Position numbers and translations under genes: made by a program. From NCBI GenBank assembly GCA_019671005.1, contig CM033723.1:16259254-16323253 (forward strand): 64,000 bases of DNA. The letters are read 5' to 3'. The notes under the pieces are model-generated. The model did no database searches. It was not told where the DNA came from and saw nothing but the letters and a program-made list of their open reading frames with translations. Within the stretch, counting starts at the first letter, position 1, and every line of letters starts with the position of its first letter. The stretch is from Hibiscus mutabilis. Its lineage: Eukaryota > Streptophyta > Magnoliopsida > Malvales > Malvaceae. Below, one piece after another: positions 35,620-46,398 of this stretch.

Positions 35620-36440
35620 GTTAAATCCTCCACAAGCCAACAAGAAGATTCAAGTGGAGAGGAAGATAAAGATGAAGAGATGGCTAAGCTCTTAAACAAG
35701 CTCAAAAGATTCATGAAGAGCGAAAAAAGAAGCTAAACATGAATCAAGAATGAAGATAAGGCATCCCATCATTTTCTTCGAATGCAAGAAGTTGGGACAC
35801 ATCAAGTACGATTGTCGAAAGATGAAGAAGAAGGGATCAAGCCATAAGAAGAAGGCATTGGTGGCTACATGGAGTAGTGAAGAAGACTCCACCGATAATG
35901 AGGTAGCCAACCTTTATCTCATGGCCATTGAAAAAGATTCAATGGTAACTTCTAATTCACCACCTTCAATTTCATATACTTTCGATGAATTACAAGATGC
36001 CTATTTGAAAAACAAGAAAATTGTTTCAAAATTGAAAGTTCATAATGATTTGATTTCTAAAACCAAAGACGAACTTGAAGCAAAACTCAATGAGTTTGAG
36101 AAAAAGAATTTCAATTTACAAAATTTGCTTCAAAAAATTTAAGAAGATCATCAAAGAGAAATCGATGATCTTAAAAAGAATTTGTTTAACAAATATTTTC
36201 AAAGAAATGAAAATGGAGTTAGGTCCAAAGTTTTTTTTGTTAAAATAAATTTTTATTAAAGACAATCTAGTTCTCCTAGATTTTTTAAAGGAAAAATAAT
36301 TAAAAATATTTGGGTCCTTAAGAGACTTATTTCTTCAAATAAAAAGGAAGACATTGAAAAATAGATTCCAAAGGGAACTAAAGTTTATGAGACTAATGCA
36401 AATGGATCCAAAGCAATTTGGATACCGAAATATTTGTGAT
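35620..36440 (+). pseudogene. SIRE-type Copia gag, C-terminal part
   Basis: An open stretch (35750-36142) holds a zinc-knuckle-like segment FFECKKLGHIKYDCRK. The family pattern is C-x2-C-x4-H-x4-C, but here the first Cys position is Phe. A Lys-rich stretch, an acidic EEDSTDNEVANLYLMA segment and a long coiled-coil-like region (KIVSKLKVHNDLISKTKDEL) follow. After a stop the frame degrades, ending with ETNANGSKAIWIPKY, which is like the junction into protease in SIRE elements. Polymerase genes are absent; the sequence runs into non-coding DNA and then an LTR. Confidence 0.7.
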
Positions 36441-37384
36441 TGTCTTTTGTAGGTGTGTTTGAGCATTGATGAGGAAAGTAGAATTTTTGGAAGCTGTTGA
36501 CACACAAAGGAGAAGGACAGTTGAAAATGAGAGGTTTAACATCCTACCGTAGTTCAAGTGGTAAATTTTTTTGTTTCATGCAATTGCTTGATCATGTTTT
36601 AATTATTTGATTTTTAGGATGATCCAAACATGTTTGTGTGACTCCATGTTGTGCCTAATTGCATATAGTTAGGGGGAGACTCAGTTGTATGAGTTACATA
36701 TTATTGGCCTTTTATGCTCATATCTATGTTTTCGGCCCTAAACTTGTAATTTTTGGTTGAATCTTGGTGAAACCATGCTTTCCATGTTTAAATATTGTAT
36801 TTTCAGAAGCATGTTGTTAATTTGTAGCAAAAATGACCAAAATGTGTAACTAGGACCTCTTAGAGCCTTTGTATGAACTTAAGACTAAGTTGTAAGGCTA
36901 TTTGAGTTGATTTTGCTGCATATTTTCACTAGTTTGTGACACCGTACCGGTACCACGGTAAAAAAGGAACAATTTTGTCTCCCTTTTGCTATGCTTTGTG
37001 TGCCTATTGATATTTTTTATAAAAGACATGTTTAAATTGAATTTCTTGTTTTATTTATTTATTTATTTGAAATTTAATTTTATTTTTCTAGAATGTTTGC
37101 ACTAACATTCTTTTGTTGCTTGAATTAAGGGGGAGCCATTTTTTTAAAAAATTCTTTCATGTTAATTTTGTTGGGTCTTTTCTCCATGTTATCTTGGACT
37201 TAAATGTGATTTAAAACTTTGTTTTGAATTATTTTTGATATAACAAAAGGGGGAGAGATATGTTTGAAAAATAAAATTTCAAAAAGAAAAAGGGGGCTTT
37301 AATATTTTCTAAAATTATTTTTCAAAGGGGAGGAAATTTCAAAAACAAATTTTCAAGTGGTTTCGTTATATCAAAAAGGAAGAC
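36441..37384 (+). other. Non-coding part of the Copia remnant with polypurine runs
   Basis: No ORF. Contains GGGGGAGAC (36672), AAAGGGGGAGAGA (37247) and GGAAGACTG just before the LTR, i.e. several purine runs of the type used as plus-strand primers, plus a palindromic GTACCGGTACC at about 36945-36955. Confidence 0.5.
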
Positions 37385-38378
37385 TGTTGAGATATTGATT
37401 TTGATATAACTTAAAATGAAAAAAGTTTTTAGACTTAAACTAATTTGCAAAAATATTTCAAAAGTCCATTAACTTGAAAAATATGTTTGAAAGGTTTTCA
37501 AAGGGTTTTTGACATATTTAAATACTTTCAAAATAGCCAAAGTGTTAAAAACTGGCCTTAAGTATTGGTATGATCTTCTTCGAACTAATACCCAATAGCT
37601 TGTACCGGTACGATCGCCTGTGTATTGATACGCCCTTCGTTTCAAAATGAAAATCAATTTCCTATAGCCAATCTTCGTACCGATACTGGCTATTTCGTAC
37701 CGATATTGGCTATGTCATACCGATACGCCCTGCATTTATTGTGTAACAGCTCTTTCTTCTTTGAGACAAGTAGCGATACCGAAGACCAAGTACCAATATC
37801 GAAATGCCCAGAAGAACATTTAATGCTGGAAAGAAAGTCTCTAACGGCTCTAATCAACCTCTAACGACTTGTAACAGTAATAAAGCCTTTAAAGGATTTA
37901 AAATACCTCTTCATGCATCCATGGAACAACAAGAAACATATTGCCACCATTCTCTATAGAGAAATTGTTTTGGGGCTTACATTGTCAATTTTATTGTAGA
38001 AAATACTAGCGAGCCAAATTATCACATTTGCTCAAGTGTTAGGTTTTGGGTGATAGTTAAATTGTGCAAACTCTTTACCTTGTGAGGTTTTCCTAGTTTG
38101 CTAAGTTTGTATTGAGAGTGTTCTCAAAGCTTTGGGGTATAAGCTTTGAGGGTTGTAAATGTTATCTCCTTGAGCCTAGAAAAAAGGAAAGACATATTAG
38201 TGAATTTGTAGAAAATCCTTAGTGAGGAAGTTAAGGTAGTGGTTGTAGACTTGGTTTAGAAGTCGAACCAGTATAAATCCTTGTGCAAATTTTTAATTTC
38301 CTTTTGCTTCTACCATTTTTCACTCAAAGGCCAATTTATCCCCTCTTGACAAATTCGGTTGATCATTCGAGCCCAACA
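37385..38378 (+). repeat. Copia-type (SIRE-like) LTR
   Basis: Starts TGTTGAGATATTG after a purine run and ends GCCCAACA. It shares its downstream half with the LTR at 4583-5789. U3 carries cluster F of GTACCGATAC-like sites (37561-37800). No partner LTR is visible upstream. Confidence 0.65.
37561..37800. repeat. Cluster of GTACCGATAC-like sites (cluster F)
   Basis: Examples: TTGTACCGGTACGATC, TGTATTGATACGCC, TTCGTACCGATACTGG, TTTCGTACCGATATTGG, GTCATACCGATACGCC, AGTACCAATATCG. Lies in the U3 part of the Copia LTR. Confidence 0.7.
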
Positions 38379-38394
38379 ACAACCCAACCAAACG

Positions 38395-38590
38395 AGGCGT
38401 TATATGTCTAATGCAATACATGTACATTAACAAAATATGCGACGTGTATACTTACACATCTACCAGTAACTTTGAGTTTAATCACTCCAATCCTTATAGG
38501 GACGATACACTCATCATTTTATTACTTTTGTGACATGTATACTTGCACATATGTGCATCTATATACTTTCCCAACATTGTACGATTGTGA
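38395..38590 (+). repeat. Relic of an Athila-type LTR 3' end
   Basis: The stretch with AATCCTTATAGGGACGATAC, then TTTATTACTTTTGTGACATG and TATACTTGCAC, matches the last ~120 bases of the Athila-like LTRs (compare 44310-44380). Confidence 0.6.
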
Positions 38591-38651
38591 AATATTAATA
38601 GATATTTTTTATCTTCAAAAGAAATGTAAAGAAATCCTTGATATGAAAGCA

Positions 38652-38752
38652 TCATATCTTAGTTGGCCCAGAAGTATAGTATATTAGTTGGTCTAGAAGC
38701 ATTGTATATTAGTTGATCCAGAAGCATCGTATATTAGTTGGTCCAGAAGTAT
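38652..38752. repeat. Four tandem ~26-bp repeats
   Basis: Units of TATATTAGTTGGTCCAGAAG type occur four times with small changes (TTGGCCCAGAAG, TTGGTCTAGAAG, TTGATCCAGAAG, TTGGTCCAGAAG). Confidence 0.75.
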
Positions 38753-38779
38753 TAGCTAAGTGATACAAGATCATTATCT

Positions 38780-39560
38780 TTAGATCTTCGAACTTGATGC
38801 CTCTTCAAATAATTTTTATGCACAAGACAAGCTGAAAATGTATTTAGCTAAGACTATTAACCTAACATATCCAGAAGATATGTTATTTGCTTTCACAAGA
38901 TAAAATACCAACTATCTTGTACGAAGATAATGCAGAATTTATAGCTCAATCGAAAGGTGGATACATCAAAGGTGAGAACGAAACATATTTCCCAAAGTTA
39001 TCTTTCTTATTATCTTTGTAAGAATATCAATATAAATATACGAAGAACTTGTTCAAGTGATAATTTGGAAGATCTATTCACCAGTGCACTGTCTACTTCA
39101 ACATTTGAAGATTGTATCCAAGATTGAAGTATGAAGATTCAAAGATATTATGTGATGTTTTCATGAGGGGGAGTAAGTACACGTTGTACTCTTTTTTCCT
39201 TAAACAAGGTTTTGTCCCACTGGGTTTTCTTGGTAAAGATTTTAATGAGGCAACATCTTATGCGTATTAAAGATGTGTATTATTTTTCCTTCACTAAGAT
39301 TTTTTTCCACATGATTTTTTTTTATCTTAGTAAGGTTTTAACGAGACACATTATCTTCATGGACATCCAATGGTGATTGTTATGAATGTTTATCTATGTG
39401 GATGCCCATGATGATAAGAACTTTATCTATGAGTTTGATTTACTTTATCATTAGGAATTTAATCTTCATTCAGAGTTTCATATGATATGCATTTCTTATA
39501 CACTTTAATATTTAGAATAAATACAAATATTTCTCTTTCTCACATCTCTTTATTCTTATT
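38780..39560 (+). pseudogene. Copia RNase H terminus and 3' untranslated region
   Basis: Broken frames give ILYEDNAEFIAQSKGGYIKG, the RNase H end of Copia polymerase, and then GRSIHQCTVYFN-like remnants of the LADLFTKALP region. A GAGGGGGAGT purine run (39168) and the conserved CTTTTTTCCTTAAACAAGG and CCACTGGGTTTT wording of Copia 3' regions follow. This is a different Copia lineage from the SIRE-like one. LTR ends not identified. Confidence 0.65.
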
Positions 39561-40550
39561 GTTGTTTTTTTTTACTTTATTTATAACAAATCTATATATT
39601 TCTACTAGTTACTATATTTATATCTATTCATATTGCTTTAAAAATTATTAAGTTTAAAGTTATATTTGATAGATTGAAAAAAAAAATAAGTATTGAAAAA
39701 TTAAATATTGATAAATTAAGTGTTAAGTTTAAATTAAAAATCTTTTTAATATTTTAAATTAAATATTAGATATAATTAGATTGTTTAATGAGTGTAAATT
39801 TAAAAGAAAATATAGTTAAAAGATGAATAATATCACAATTGGTACTGGTAATTTAATAAAATGTTCAATGTGGTACATATACTTTTAAAATGTCTAATAT
39901 TGTACTTGTACTTTGAAAAATCTCTAATGTGGTGTTTGTAGTTTTAACTGTCCAATGCAATACATGTACCTTAACAAAATATCTAATGTGATACTTGAAC
40001 TATAATTCTAGTACCATACTTGTGAATTGTTTTGACAAATTATATGTGCAGGGACGAAGCTAGGATTAGAGGTAAGGACGTTTAAAAATACCCGACCCGG
40101 ATGACCAAACCTGTTTACCCCCGACCCGACAAAAAAATTGGGGTATTTTTTAAACAAATTCATGTCCCGGGTCGAGAACCCGGCCCGCCATTTCTCGGGT
40201 CGGGTTTGGGTAACAAAATCACAAAAATTCGAGTACCCGACTATCCGAATATATTTTAAATTATTTTTTATATATTTAATTATTTATATATTAAAGCAAA
40301 ATCAACTAATTAAAAATATTAAAAGAAACCCTTCCCCAGTTCCTCTAATTACATTTTCAGTCCACGTTCCCAGATTTTACGCAAAATTTGAAATCCCTAA
40401 AATTAAAAACTTCCTCACGCTCTACTGCTCTTCCCTGCACGGCTGCACCTTCAGATCTCTGTTCTTTCGTGCTCGTCGATGATCATCGCGACCGGTCGCT
40501 CATTTCGGCTCCAAGCCTCTGGCGGTAGGAGACACTTTAAGCATCCACAG
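39561..40550. other. Spacer without genes
   Basis: AT-rich. 39840-40040 repeats a 'TCTAATGTGGTAC..TGTAC' theme about five times. 40052-40260 starts CAGGGACGAAGCTAGGATT and is rich in CCCGACCCG/CGGGTCGGG in both orientations, like the ends of some plant DNA transposons. An open frame at 40138-40482 has no family resemblance. 40546-40550 is CACAG, the left flank of the next element. Confidence 0.4.
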
Positions 40551-40841
40551 TGTAACTGATCAAAGTGGAAATAAGGGGCTGCCATTTATGTTTTGTAGTT
40601 ATTTTTCTGTTATTTTATTTACTTAAATGAAACGGTGAGTTTTAGTGGTTTGCAAGGTTTTGCAAACGTTGCCGTTTTGGTGGCTGTAGGGTTATATGGC
40701 TGAAACTTTGGTCTGTATATCCTTATCGCATGAATTTACGAACAATCTTCTTCTCTGAAAATTCCATCTCTGATGTCTCCCTTTGTTCTCTCTAATCTTC
40801 TCATCTCATTTTAGCTCTTCTTCTTGATTCGGGTTGTTATA
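40551..40841 (+). repeat. 5' LTR of the gene-capturing element
   Basis: 291 bases. Shares long blocks with the 3' copy (GGTGGCTGTAGGGTTATATG and others) but has about 80 extra bases at 40573-40650 that the 3' copy lacks. Confidence 0.8.
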
Positions 40842-40842
40842 A

Positions 40843-40855
40843 AGGTATCAGAGCC
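40843..40855 (+). other. Primer-binding site, initiator Met-tRNA type
   Basis: AGGTATCAGAGCC directly after the LTR; compare TGGTATCAGAGCC, the usual plant site. The first base is A instead of T. Confidence 0.75.
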
Positions 40856-40908
40856 TTGTGATTCTCGGTCGTGGTGGGCGTTATGGTGACAATTTTAGAA
40901 AAACTTGA

Positions 40909-42063
40909 GTTCAATTGCTCAAGGGATTTGAATCCATATTGGACGCTGCTATCGACAAGTTTCTAAGCGACTTTAGAAAAGATTTGAAGGTTGTCTATGA
41001 AAAGGTTATTGTCGGGTTTGATCAAATGCACGAGAAAAAGGATGAGGACACAAACGCGTTGGTGACAGGTTCGGTGGAGACGAAACAAAAACAGTTGGTA
41101 AAATGCTCTATTGAAGCCAAGGTGTTCGACGAATTGGTTGTGATAACAAACATGGAGTCGGATGGTTTTGGTGAACAAGAACAGTTGGTAACAAGCTCTA
41201 TTGAATCCAACGTGTTTGACGAATTGTCTGTGATAATAGACATGGAGTCGGATGATTTTGATGATTCAATTAGCAGGTTGCTGGAAGTGCCACAGAACGA
41301 AGGGTGTGATATTTTGAATAGGGGTTTGTTGGTTCCGTCACCTATTCAAGGTATATGGTTGGATTCGCTTATGGTGACGAGGGGGATGAGTTCAGGTGAA
41401 ACAAATGTGTTTAATGGTGAATGGGGCAGCAACTACAATCCTCGTAGGATTTTAATATCTTCTTTTGACCCCGGTGGAAATAACACCACCGTAAGTTCTG
41501 GCCATGATGTTATTAATATCGGATCCAATGTCCAAAATGTGCATTCATCTACTGTGCCGAAACTTGCTGGAATTGCAGCCACATTATCTGGATTGAGCTT
41601 GTCGAGAATTAGAAATATAGATACGAATGCTATACGATCTCAAACTCAAACTGATTTGGATAATCAACTTGACTTTTCATTCAACATGCCCAATGGTCTT
41701 AATCATAGCATGCAGCAGCAACTCATCAACCAATTCAATGCAGGAAAACGCTCATTTTCTACAAACTATGTGGACTTGGCTAGAGAAAAAGGGATTGCGC
41801 CCAATACTAATGCAAACACATGTTTCATTGGCCACTTGCCTGGTTCCTCTTTGACTGGCACTGGTGATATAACAAGTTTAAATAGAGCTGGAATTCAAGG
41901 GTGTGATCTTTCTCCACTTATAGATCCTCTATTTATCCAATACTTGCAGAAAACTTCCCAATATGTGACACATGCTGCAGCTAGTTCTACTTCTATGCTT
42001 TTTGAGAACTATGTTGATACGTTACAGGGGGAATTTGAATGGCATTCAAAACGCATATCTTGA
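40909..42063 (+). CDS. Chimeric ORF: unassigned N-terminus fused to PUMILIO NABP-region fragment
   Basis: The longest open frame in the window. It is open from 40909; the first in-frame ATG is 41026, and an ATG in another frame at 40883 suggests a lost base near the start. Residues 1-200 or so are unassigned and acidic, with an internal repeat (KQLVKCSIEAKVFDEL and EQLVTSSIESNVFDEL) and an FDPGG motif at 41464-41478. From about 41551 it reads like the N-terminal, non-Puf part of plant PUMILIO proteins (NABP domain): VPKLAGIAATLSGLSLSR, then SPLIDPLFIQYLQKTSQYVT and ENYVDTLQG. It then loses frame. The Puf RNA-binding repeats are absent. Whether it is expressed is unknown; a decayed gene fragment is equally possible. 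Confidence 0.6.
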   Translation, partial: VQLLKGFESILDAAIDKFLSDFRKDLKVVYEKVIVGFDQMHEKKDEDTNALVTGSVETKQKQLVKCSIEAKVFDELVVITNMESDGFGEQEQLVTSSIESNVFDELSVIIDMESDDFDDSISRLLEVPQNEGCDILNRGLLVPSPIQGIWLDSLMVTRGMSSGETNVFNGEWGSNYNPRRILISSFDPGGNNTTVSSGHDVINIGSNVQNVHSSTVPKLAGIAATLSGLSLSRIRNIDTNAIRSQTQTDLDNQLDFSFNMPNGLNHSMQQQLINQFNAGKRSFSTNYVDLAREKGIAPNTNANTCFIGHLPGSSLTGTGDITSLNRAGIQGCDLSPLIDPLFIQYLQKTSQYVTHAAASSTSMLFENYVDTLQGEFEWHSKRIS

Positions 42064-42260
42064 AGCAATATTAGCCGAACAGAAGCAACAATATGAACTG
42101 TCATTTTTAACTAAAGCTGGTGTTGTGAATCATGGTTATGATGGGAATTCCTCTTATAGTCTTGGTAAGCCATTTACTAGAAATCCATTGGAAAGTTATG
42201 TACTCTCTTACAATGGTTTTGGAGGTGTACAGAATGATGTTAGAACACAGACTTATAGAA
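42030..42260 (+). pseudogene. PUMILIO NABP-region fragment, continuation in another frame
   Basis: After a frame change near 42035 the plant PUMILIO pattern continues: NLNGIQNAYLEAILAEQKQQ, YELSF, NHGYDGNSSYSLGKPF, then NPLESYVLS. This matches the 'LLGLQKAYLGALLSPQKSQY...NHGYYGNP' part of plant PUMILIO N-termini as I remember it. No intron interrupts the ~700 bases of similarity. The fragment fades near 42260 before any Puf repeat. Confidence 0.65.
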
Positions 42261-42884
42261 AATTGTTCCATCTAGAGCAACTTAATTCCAGAAAGGAAGA
42301 TGTTGTAGTAAGGAGATTGTGGACCCTTGGCTCGGCCGAGTGTGGAAATTGGTTGATAATTGCACTGGACTACAAGGAATTTTGGTATTCCATGGAAGGC
42401 TGCCACGAATCAATGGTGCACTCCTGACTATCAGGAAATCTGTTCATTTGGTTAACTGTTCCTGTGATCGAGCTAACAGTTTCAACGAGTTTTTAAATGT
42501 ATTTAATGATGAAGCGGTCAGTGAGTACAATCCTCCTACGACATTAATACCTTTTTTTGATCCGGGTGGAAATGACACTACAATAGGTTATTGGCACAAT
42601 AGTTTAAATACCTTCTTTAATGAATCTGAGTCTGGAAAACATGTGTCAAATAGAGTAACTCTAATTGGACAATTGCACTAGTTCATGGACATTTTAAACA
42701 AACTCGAATATTGCTTGCTAGGAGGTACTTTACTGTTATGTTATTTTCTCGAAGCTTTCGGCATTTTGTTGGAACAAGGCACTGAAAGGGGGAGTGAATG
42801 ATCGAGGATGAGTTGTGTCTTTTTATCGGCAATGGTCATGCGGTTTGGGAAGGTGATGAAGAAACTACAACCAGTGGAGATGGT
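42261..42884 (+). pseudogene. Unassigned coding-like segment with second FDPGG motif, and start of kinase fragment
   Basis: An open frame at 42319-42681 ends with VSEYNPPTTLIPFFDPGGND, which is a second copy of the SNYNPRRILISSFDPGGNN segment at 41430-41485. I recognise no family. From about 42800 a frame with FIGNGHAVWEGDEETTTSGDG leads directly into the kinase fragment on the far side of the solo LTR. Confidence 0.5.
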
Positions 42885-44398
42885 TGATAAGTGTTCAAAA
42901 GTACTATTTTTATTACCTTTTTACTCATATTATTGTTAGACTTAAGCTCATATTAGTTGCATAATTAGTTATTCATGCATTAATTCATGTTTCTTTCCAC
43001 TGTTGAGCTTGATTACATAACTTGGTGATTTTTGTGGAAAAAGATGCTGCTTTGGTGTGTTTTTGTGTGTGTATGTGCAGGATCACTTGCCAAAGCAATG
43101 CCGAGCTAGTTGCCAGGGCAATGCATGAAGGAGACGCCGAGCCAGTTGCCATGGCAATTGTCGACAAAGAGAAAATGCAATAGGGATGTCGAAATTGATG
43201 ACTAGACAAGCCCAAGATGACGTGGAGCAAAGCCCAAACCCAAAGGAATTTGATTTCCATGCAGAGATTAAAGAAGAATTAAATTTCAAGAAGATAGGAG
43301 AAGTTCTAGTAGGAATACAATTATAATAAATAATTATATTCTTTAAAGATAATTTAATTCCAACTCAAACTCCTCCTTAAAGAAGGGCTTTGGCCTAGCC
43401 CTATAAATAAGAAGGAGATTTCGACAATTCCAGAAAGAGCAAGAAGAGAGGATTTTCGACAACTCCAAAGGGCAAGAAGGAAGAGATTTCGACAAGATAG
43501 CAAGGAGGGAGAGAGTTCGATTTCTTCTTCTTCTTTGCTTCCATTAGATTCATGGTTTGGGGATTATTCTTTGTATATCTTTTGAACCCAACCATGAACT
43601 AACTTGATTGGTTGGGGTTATTGTGTTTTGTTGTTGTGAAAAACAATTGGATTTTGTTTAGGTAATAAGAGTTTGCACTTTCAATTCAAGGTTTACTCAT
43701 TCTTGGTTCTTATTCTTGTTTGCGAGTGAATTGGGAGAGGATCTCGTAACTTCATCTATTTATCTAATATCGGGAGAGTTAGATTCAAGAAACGAATGAG
43801 TATGGTCTTTATTCAATCTATTGATGGTGAAGATTAATCCAGCTTAGGAATAAGTTAAGGATTTCAACGGCTAAGAGGAGCGCAAGATTGGTTGTTGTTC
43901 ACCCTTGATTCACGCAGGGATGTATTATCAAGGCATGCACAAGTAGCTAGAGTTTCGACTTAGGGATAAGAAGAAACCATTGAAGAACGCTCTGCCGAAC
44001 CTTGAAGTTGCTGCCCAGACGCCCAAGTAGTTGCCCAGCTAGTCGCCCAGGCAACCATCGATTAGTTGCCAAGGCAACCCCGCTGTGCAAGTTGCCACGG
44101 CAACTGAGTTGCCCTTGCACTCTTTTACCAAGACGATCCAATCGGCTATCACACCTCAACTTATGATAACCTGACCTATTCTCTCTTTTGATTTAATCTA
44201 TTCTTTTAGTTTATTGCTCTTAGTTTACTCGTTAATTAGAACTCCTATTATCAATTGTGTTTTTACTTTTCACAGTGCAGTAACTTAAGCAAAGTGGCCC
44301 AAACCAATCCCTGTGGAGACGATACTCGATACTCATATCACTTTATTACTTGCGACATGTATACTTGCACAATTACGTAGCACTTATCACACGCAACA
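42885..44398 (+). mobile_element. Solo LTR of the Athila-like family
   Basis: 1514 bases, TGATAAGTGTTC...CACGCAACA, similar at both ends to the LTRs at 20205 and 30109 (for example TTACTCATATTATTGTTAGA and GGCCCAAACCAATCCCTGTG). Flanked by exact ATGGT (42880-42884 and 44399-44403). A TATA-like CTATAAATAA lies at 43401. The middle is richer in TTGCC..GGCAA palindromes than the other two copies. A solo LTR forms by recombination between the two LTRs of an inserted element. Confidence 0.9.
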
Positions 44399-45060
44399 AT
44401 GGTTTACCCACTGTAGATTCGTGTGACATTCAAAATGGTGAAGTGATGGTCATGGAGAGGGATTCAAGAGCTCCAGTGGTTGAGGAAACATATATGCTGA
44501 AGAAACCTGAGTGCAAGGTAGACTTTTTTGATATGGTTAATGATGAATTCCTGGAGAGATTTGGACTAGAGAAGGAAACTATGAAGGTTGTAAATCATGA
44601 GGGGCAGAGTTTTGCGGGCTATGAATGGCTGCAACTATAAAGCAGCTGCTGGAGGATCACTTTCCAACAGCTTAGTGACATTGGCAAGGCTCGGTTATAT
44701 TCTCATTGTAGGCCACACTTTAAATATAGCTATGGCAGACAGTGTAGGTAGTGATCCCATGGGTGGCTTATACAGGGCTAAACTATATCGAGAAAATGTG
44801 AATTTTCATTCTGAATCTATGAAGGATGGAACAACTAAAACAATAAGAGTCCTCACAACTCCAGATGCTCGATGCACGATGCTTGTTTATTAGGGTACAT
44901 CATCCGCTATTAATTATGATTCTGGCTTGGTTGGCATAGTATCCAAGATAAACATATTTGTTGTTGAAGGTTATTTATTTGAACTTCTTTATACGATCAA
45001 ACCTATTATAAGAGTATGTGAGCATCAGATGTTTCCTGCAAGTATGTTGTTGAACCGATT
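44399..45060 (+). pseudogene. pfkB-type carbohydrate kinase fragment (NARA5-like)
   Basis: Two frames joined by a one-base loss near 44600. The first (from GLPTVDSCDIQNGEV) includes VDFFDMVNDEFLERFGLEKE and VVNHE. The second includes RGRVLRAMNGCNYKAAAGGS, LSNSLVTLARLG, ADSVGSDPMGGLYRAKL, MKDGTTKTIRVLTTPDARC and FVVEGYLFEL. The GGSLSN and VGSDPxG segments are pfkB (ribokinase-like) N-terminal signatures, and the order matches the Arabidopsis plastid kinase NARA5 as I remember it. TAG at 44891 stops the frame where Gln is expected (YQGTSS). The C-terminal ATP-binding and catalytic GAGD region is absent. About 220 codons run without an intron, which suggests capture from a spliced transcript. 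Confidence 0.7.
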
Positions 45061-45153
45061 TGGAAAATTTTCCTGCAAGTATATTTTTCGTGTTTAAAAA
45101 TTTTTAACCTCTTATTACAAACCTATTATAAGAGTATTTGAGCATCAGATGCT
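45061..45153 (+). repeat. Patchwork of nearby sequence at the Tekay junction
   Basis: Contains TTCCTGCAAGTAT (also at 45034-45046) and ACCTATTATAAGAGTATTTG, then AGCATCAGATG (also at 45001-45030), joined by filler. The last bases touch the Tekay-like LTR at 45154. Confidence 0.7.
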
Positions 45154-46280
45154 TGTAACGCCCCGATTTTGGGCCTAACGGTTTTGAGGTTTGTTAGACG
45201 GTCTGGTGGGCCGGGTTAGAGATTCGTGTTGGATTCAGGACTGTATATTTTTCGGTGAGATAAAAATACAGAAAATGGTTAAAAATCATGTTTTAATATA
45301 TGATTAATATTGGTGGAATCAATTTTGGAAAATGAGATTTGGAGGTATGACATTTTGGCTAGTGGCCAAAATGTAATTTTTGAAAACTGTTTTTAAAGTG
45401 ACTAAAATGAAAAGGGTTAAATTCTTAGAATCCTTAAGGTGCTAACTTGCCAAGTTTTTGCTGGTGATTTCTCCCTTCAATTAAATCATTTTAACATGTG
45501 TTTTAAAAGTTAATTAAAAGGGATTTTAGATATTAAAGTTAGTTATTTGGTTTTAATGAAAATTGACGTAATTTTTCTCTCAACTTTTCTCTCCACTTCT
45601 TTTCTGCCAAACACTCAAGTTTTCATCAAAAACCATAGGTGATGGATCCTTTTTACTTAGATTCTTGATCTACAATTGATTATTTAACTTTGATTTACAA
45701 AACCTTATTGAAATCTTGTGTTTTCCTAGCTTTAAAGAAGCCAATTGAGGGAGAAATCACACAATAAGGGTAAGGTCCGTGATCTCCTCTATTGAGTGGT
45801 TCTTTATTGATATTCCCAAGTATTTGATCCTTGATTTATGGTTTATAATTTGATTTTGTGTTTTTATATTGAATTAATTGATTTAATTGGGAAAATTGAT
45901 GAAATAGCAAAAGATCCGAATTGGATATGTTTTCCAGTGATTTAGATTGGTTTTAAACATATTATGGATGTATAATAATGTTGATAAGTCGTTTTTAACA
46001 ATGGAATCCTGAAACTCTTGAATCTCTAATTGTTTAGGTTGTTAGAATTGTGTTTTTGTGGAGTTGTGATGGTTGTTTGGTTGCTGGAGGTGTTAGGTTG
46101 TTTTGATTTTGTTTTTAGATGTTATTTGATGATAAAAGTGATGTTAAATTGATAGGTTGTGGCTGGGTTGTGTTTGGAAAGGATTAGATGGTGTTTTCGA
46201 TTGTTGTGATTGGGTAATTGTGAGGTGAATGTGTGAATCCGTGAGGATCTGTTGTTGCAGTGTTTTAAATGCATGGAGAT

Positions 46281-46398
46281 GCATTAATCCTCTGTTGTAA
46301 TGTGGTTAAAACATGGGAGATAGATCTGGAAGTGATCGGGCATTAATCCTCTGTTGTAATGTGGTTAAAACAGGGGAGATGGATCTAGAAGTGATCGG
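46281..46398 (+). repeat. 59-bp tandem duplication in the Tekay-like 5' LTR
   Basis: The block beginning GCATTAATCCTCTGTTGTAA is present at 46281 and 46340 with three or four differences. It lies in the part absent from the 3' LTR. Confidence 0.85.
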
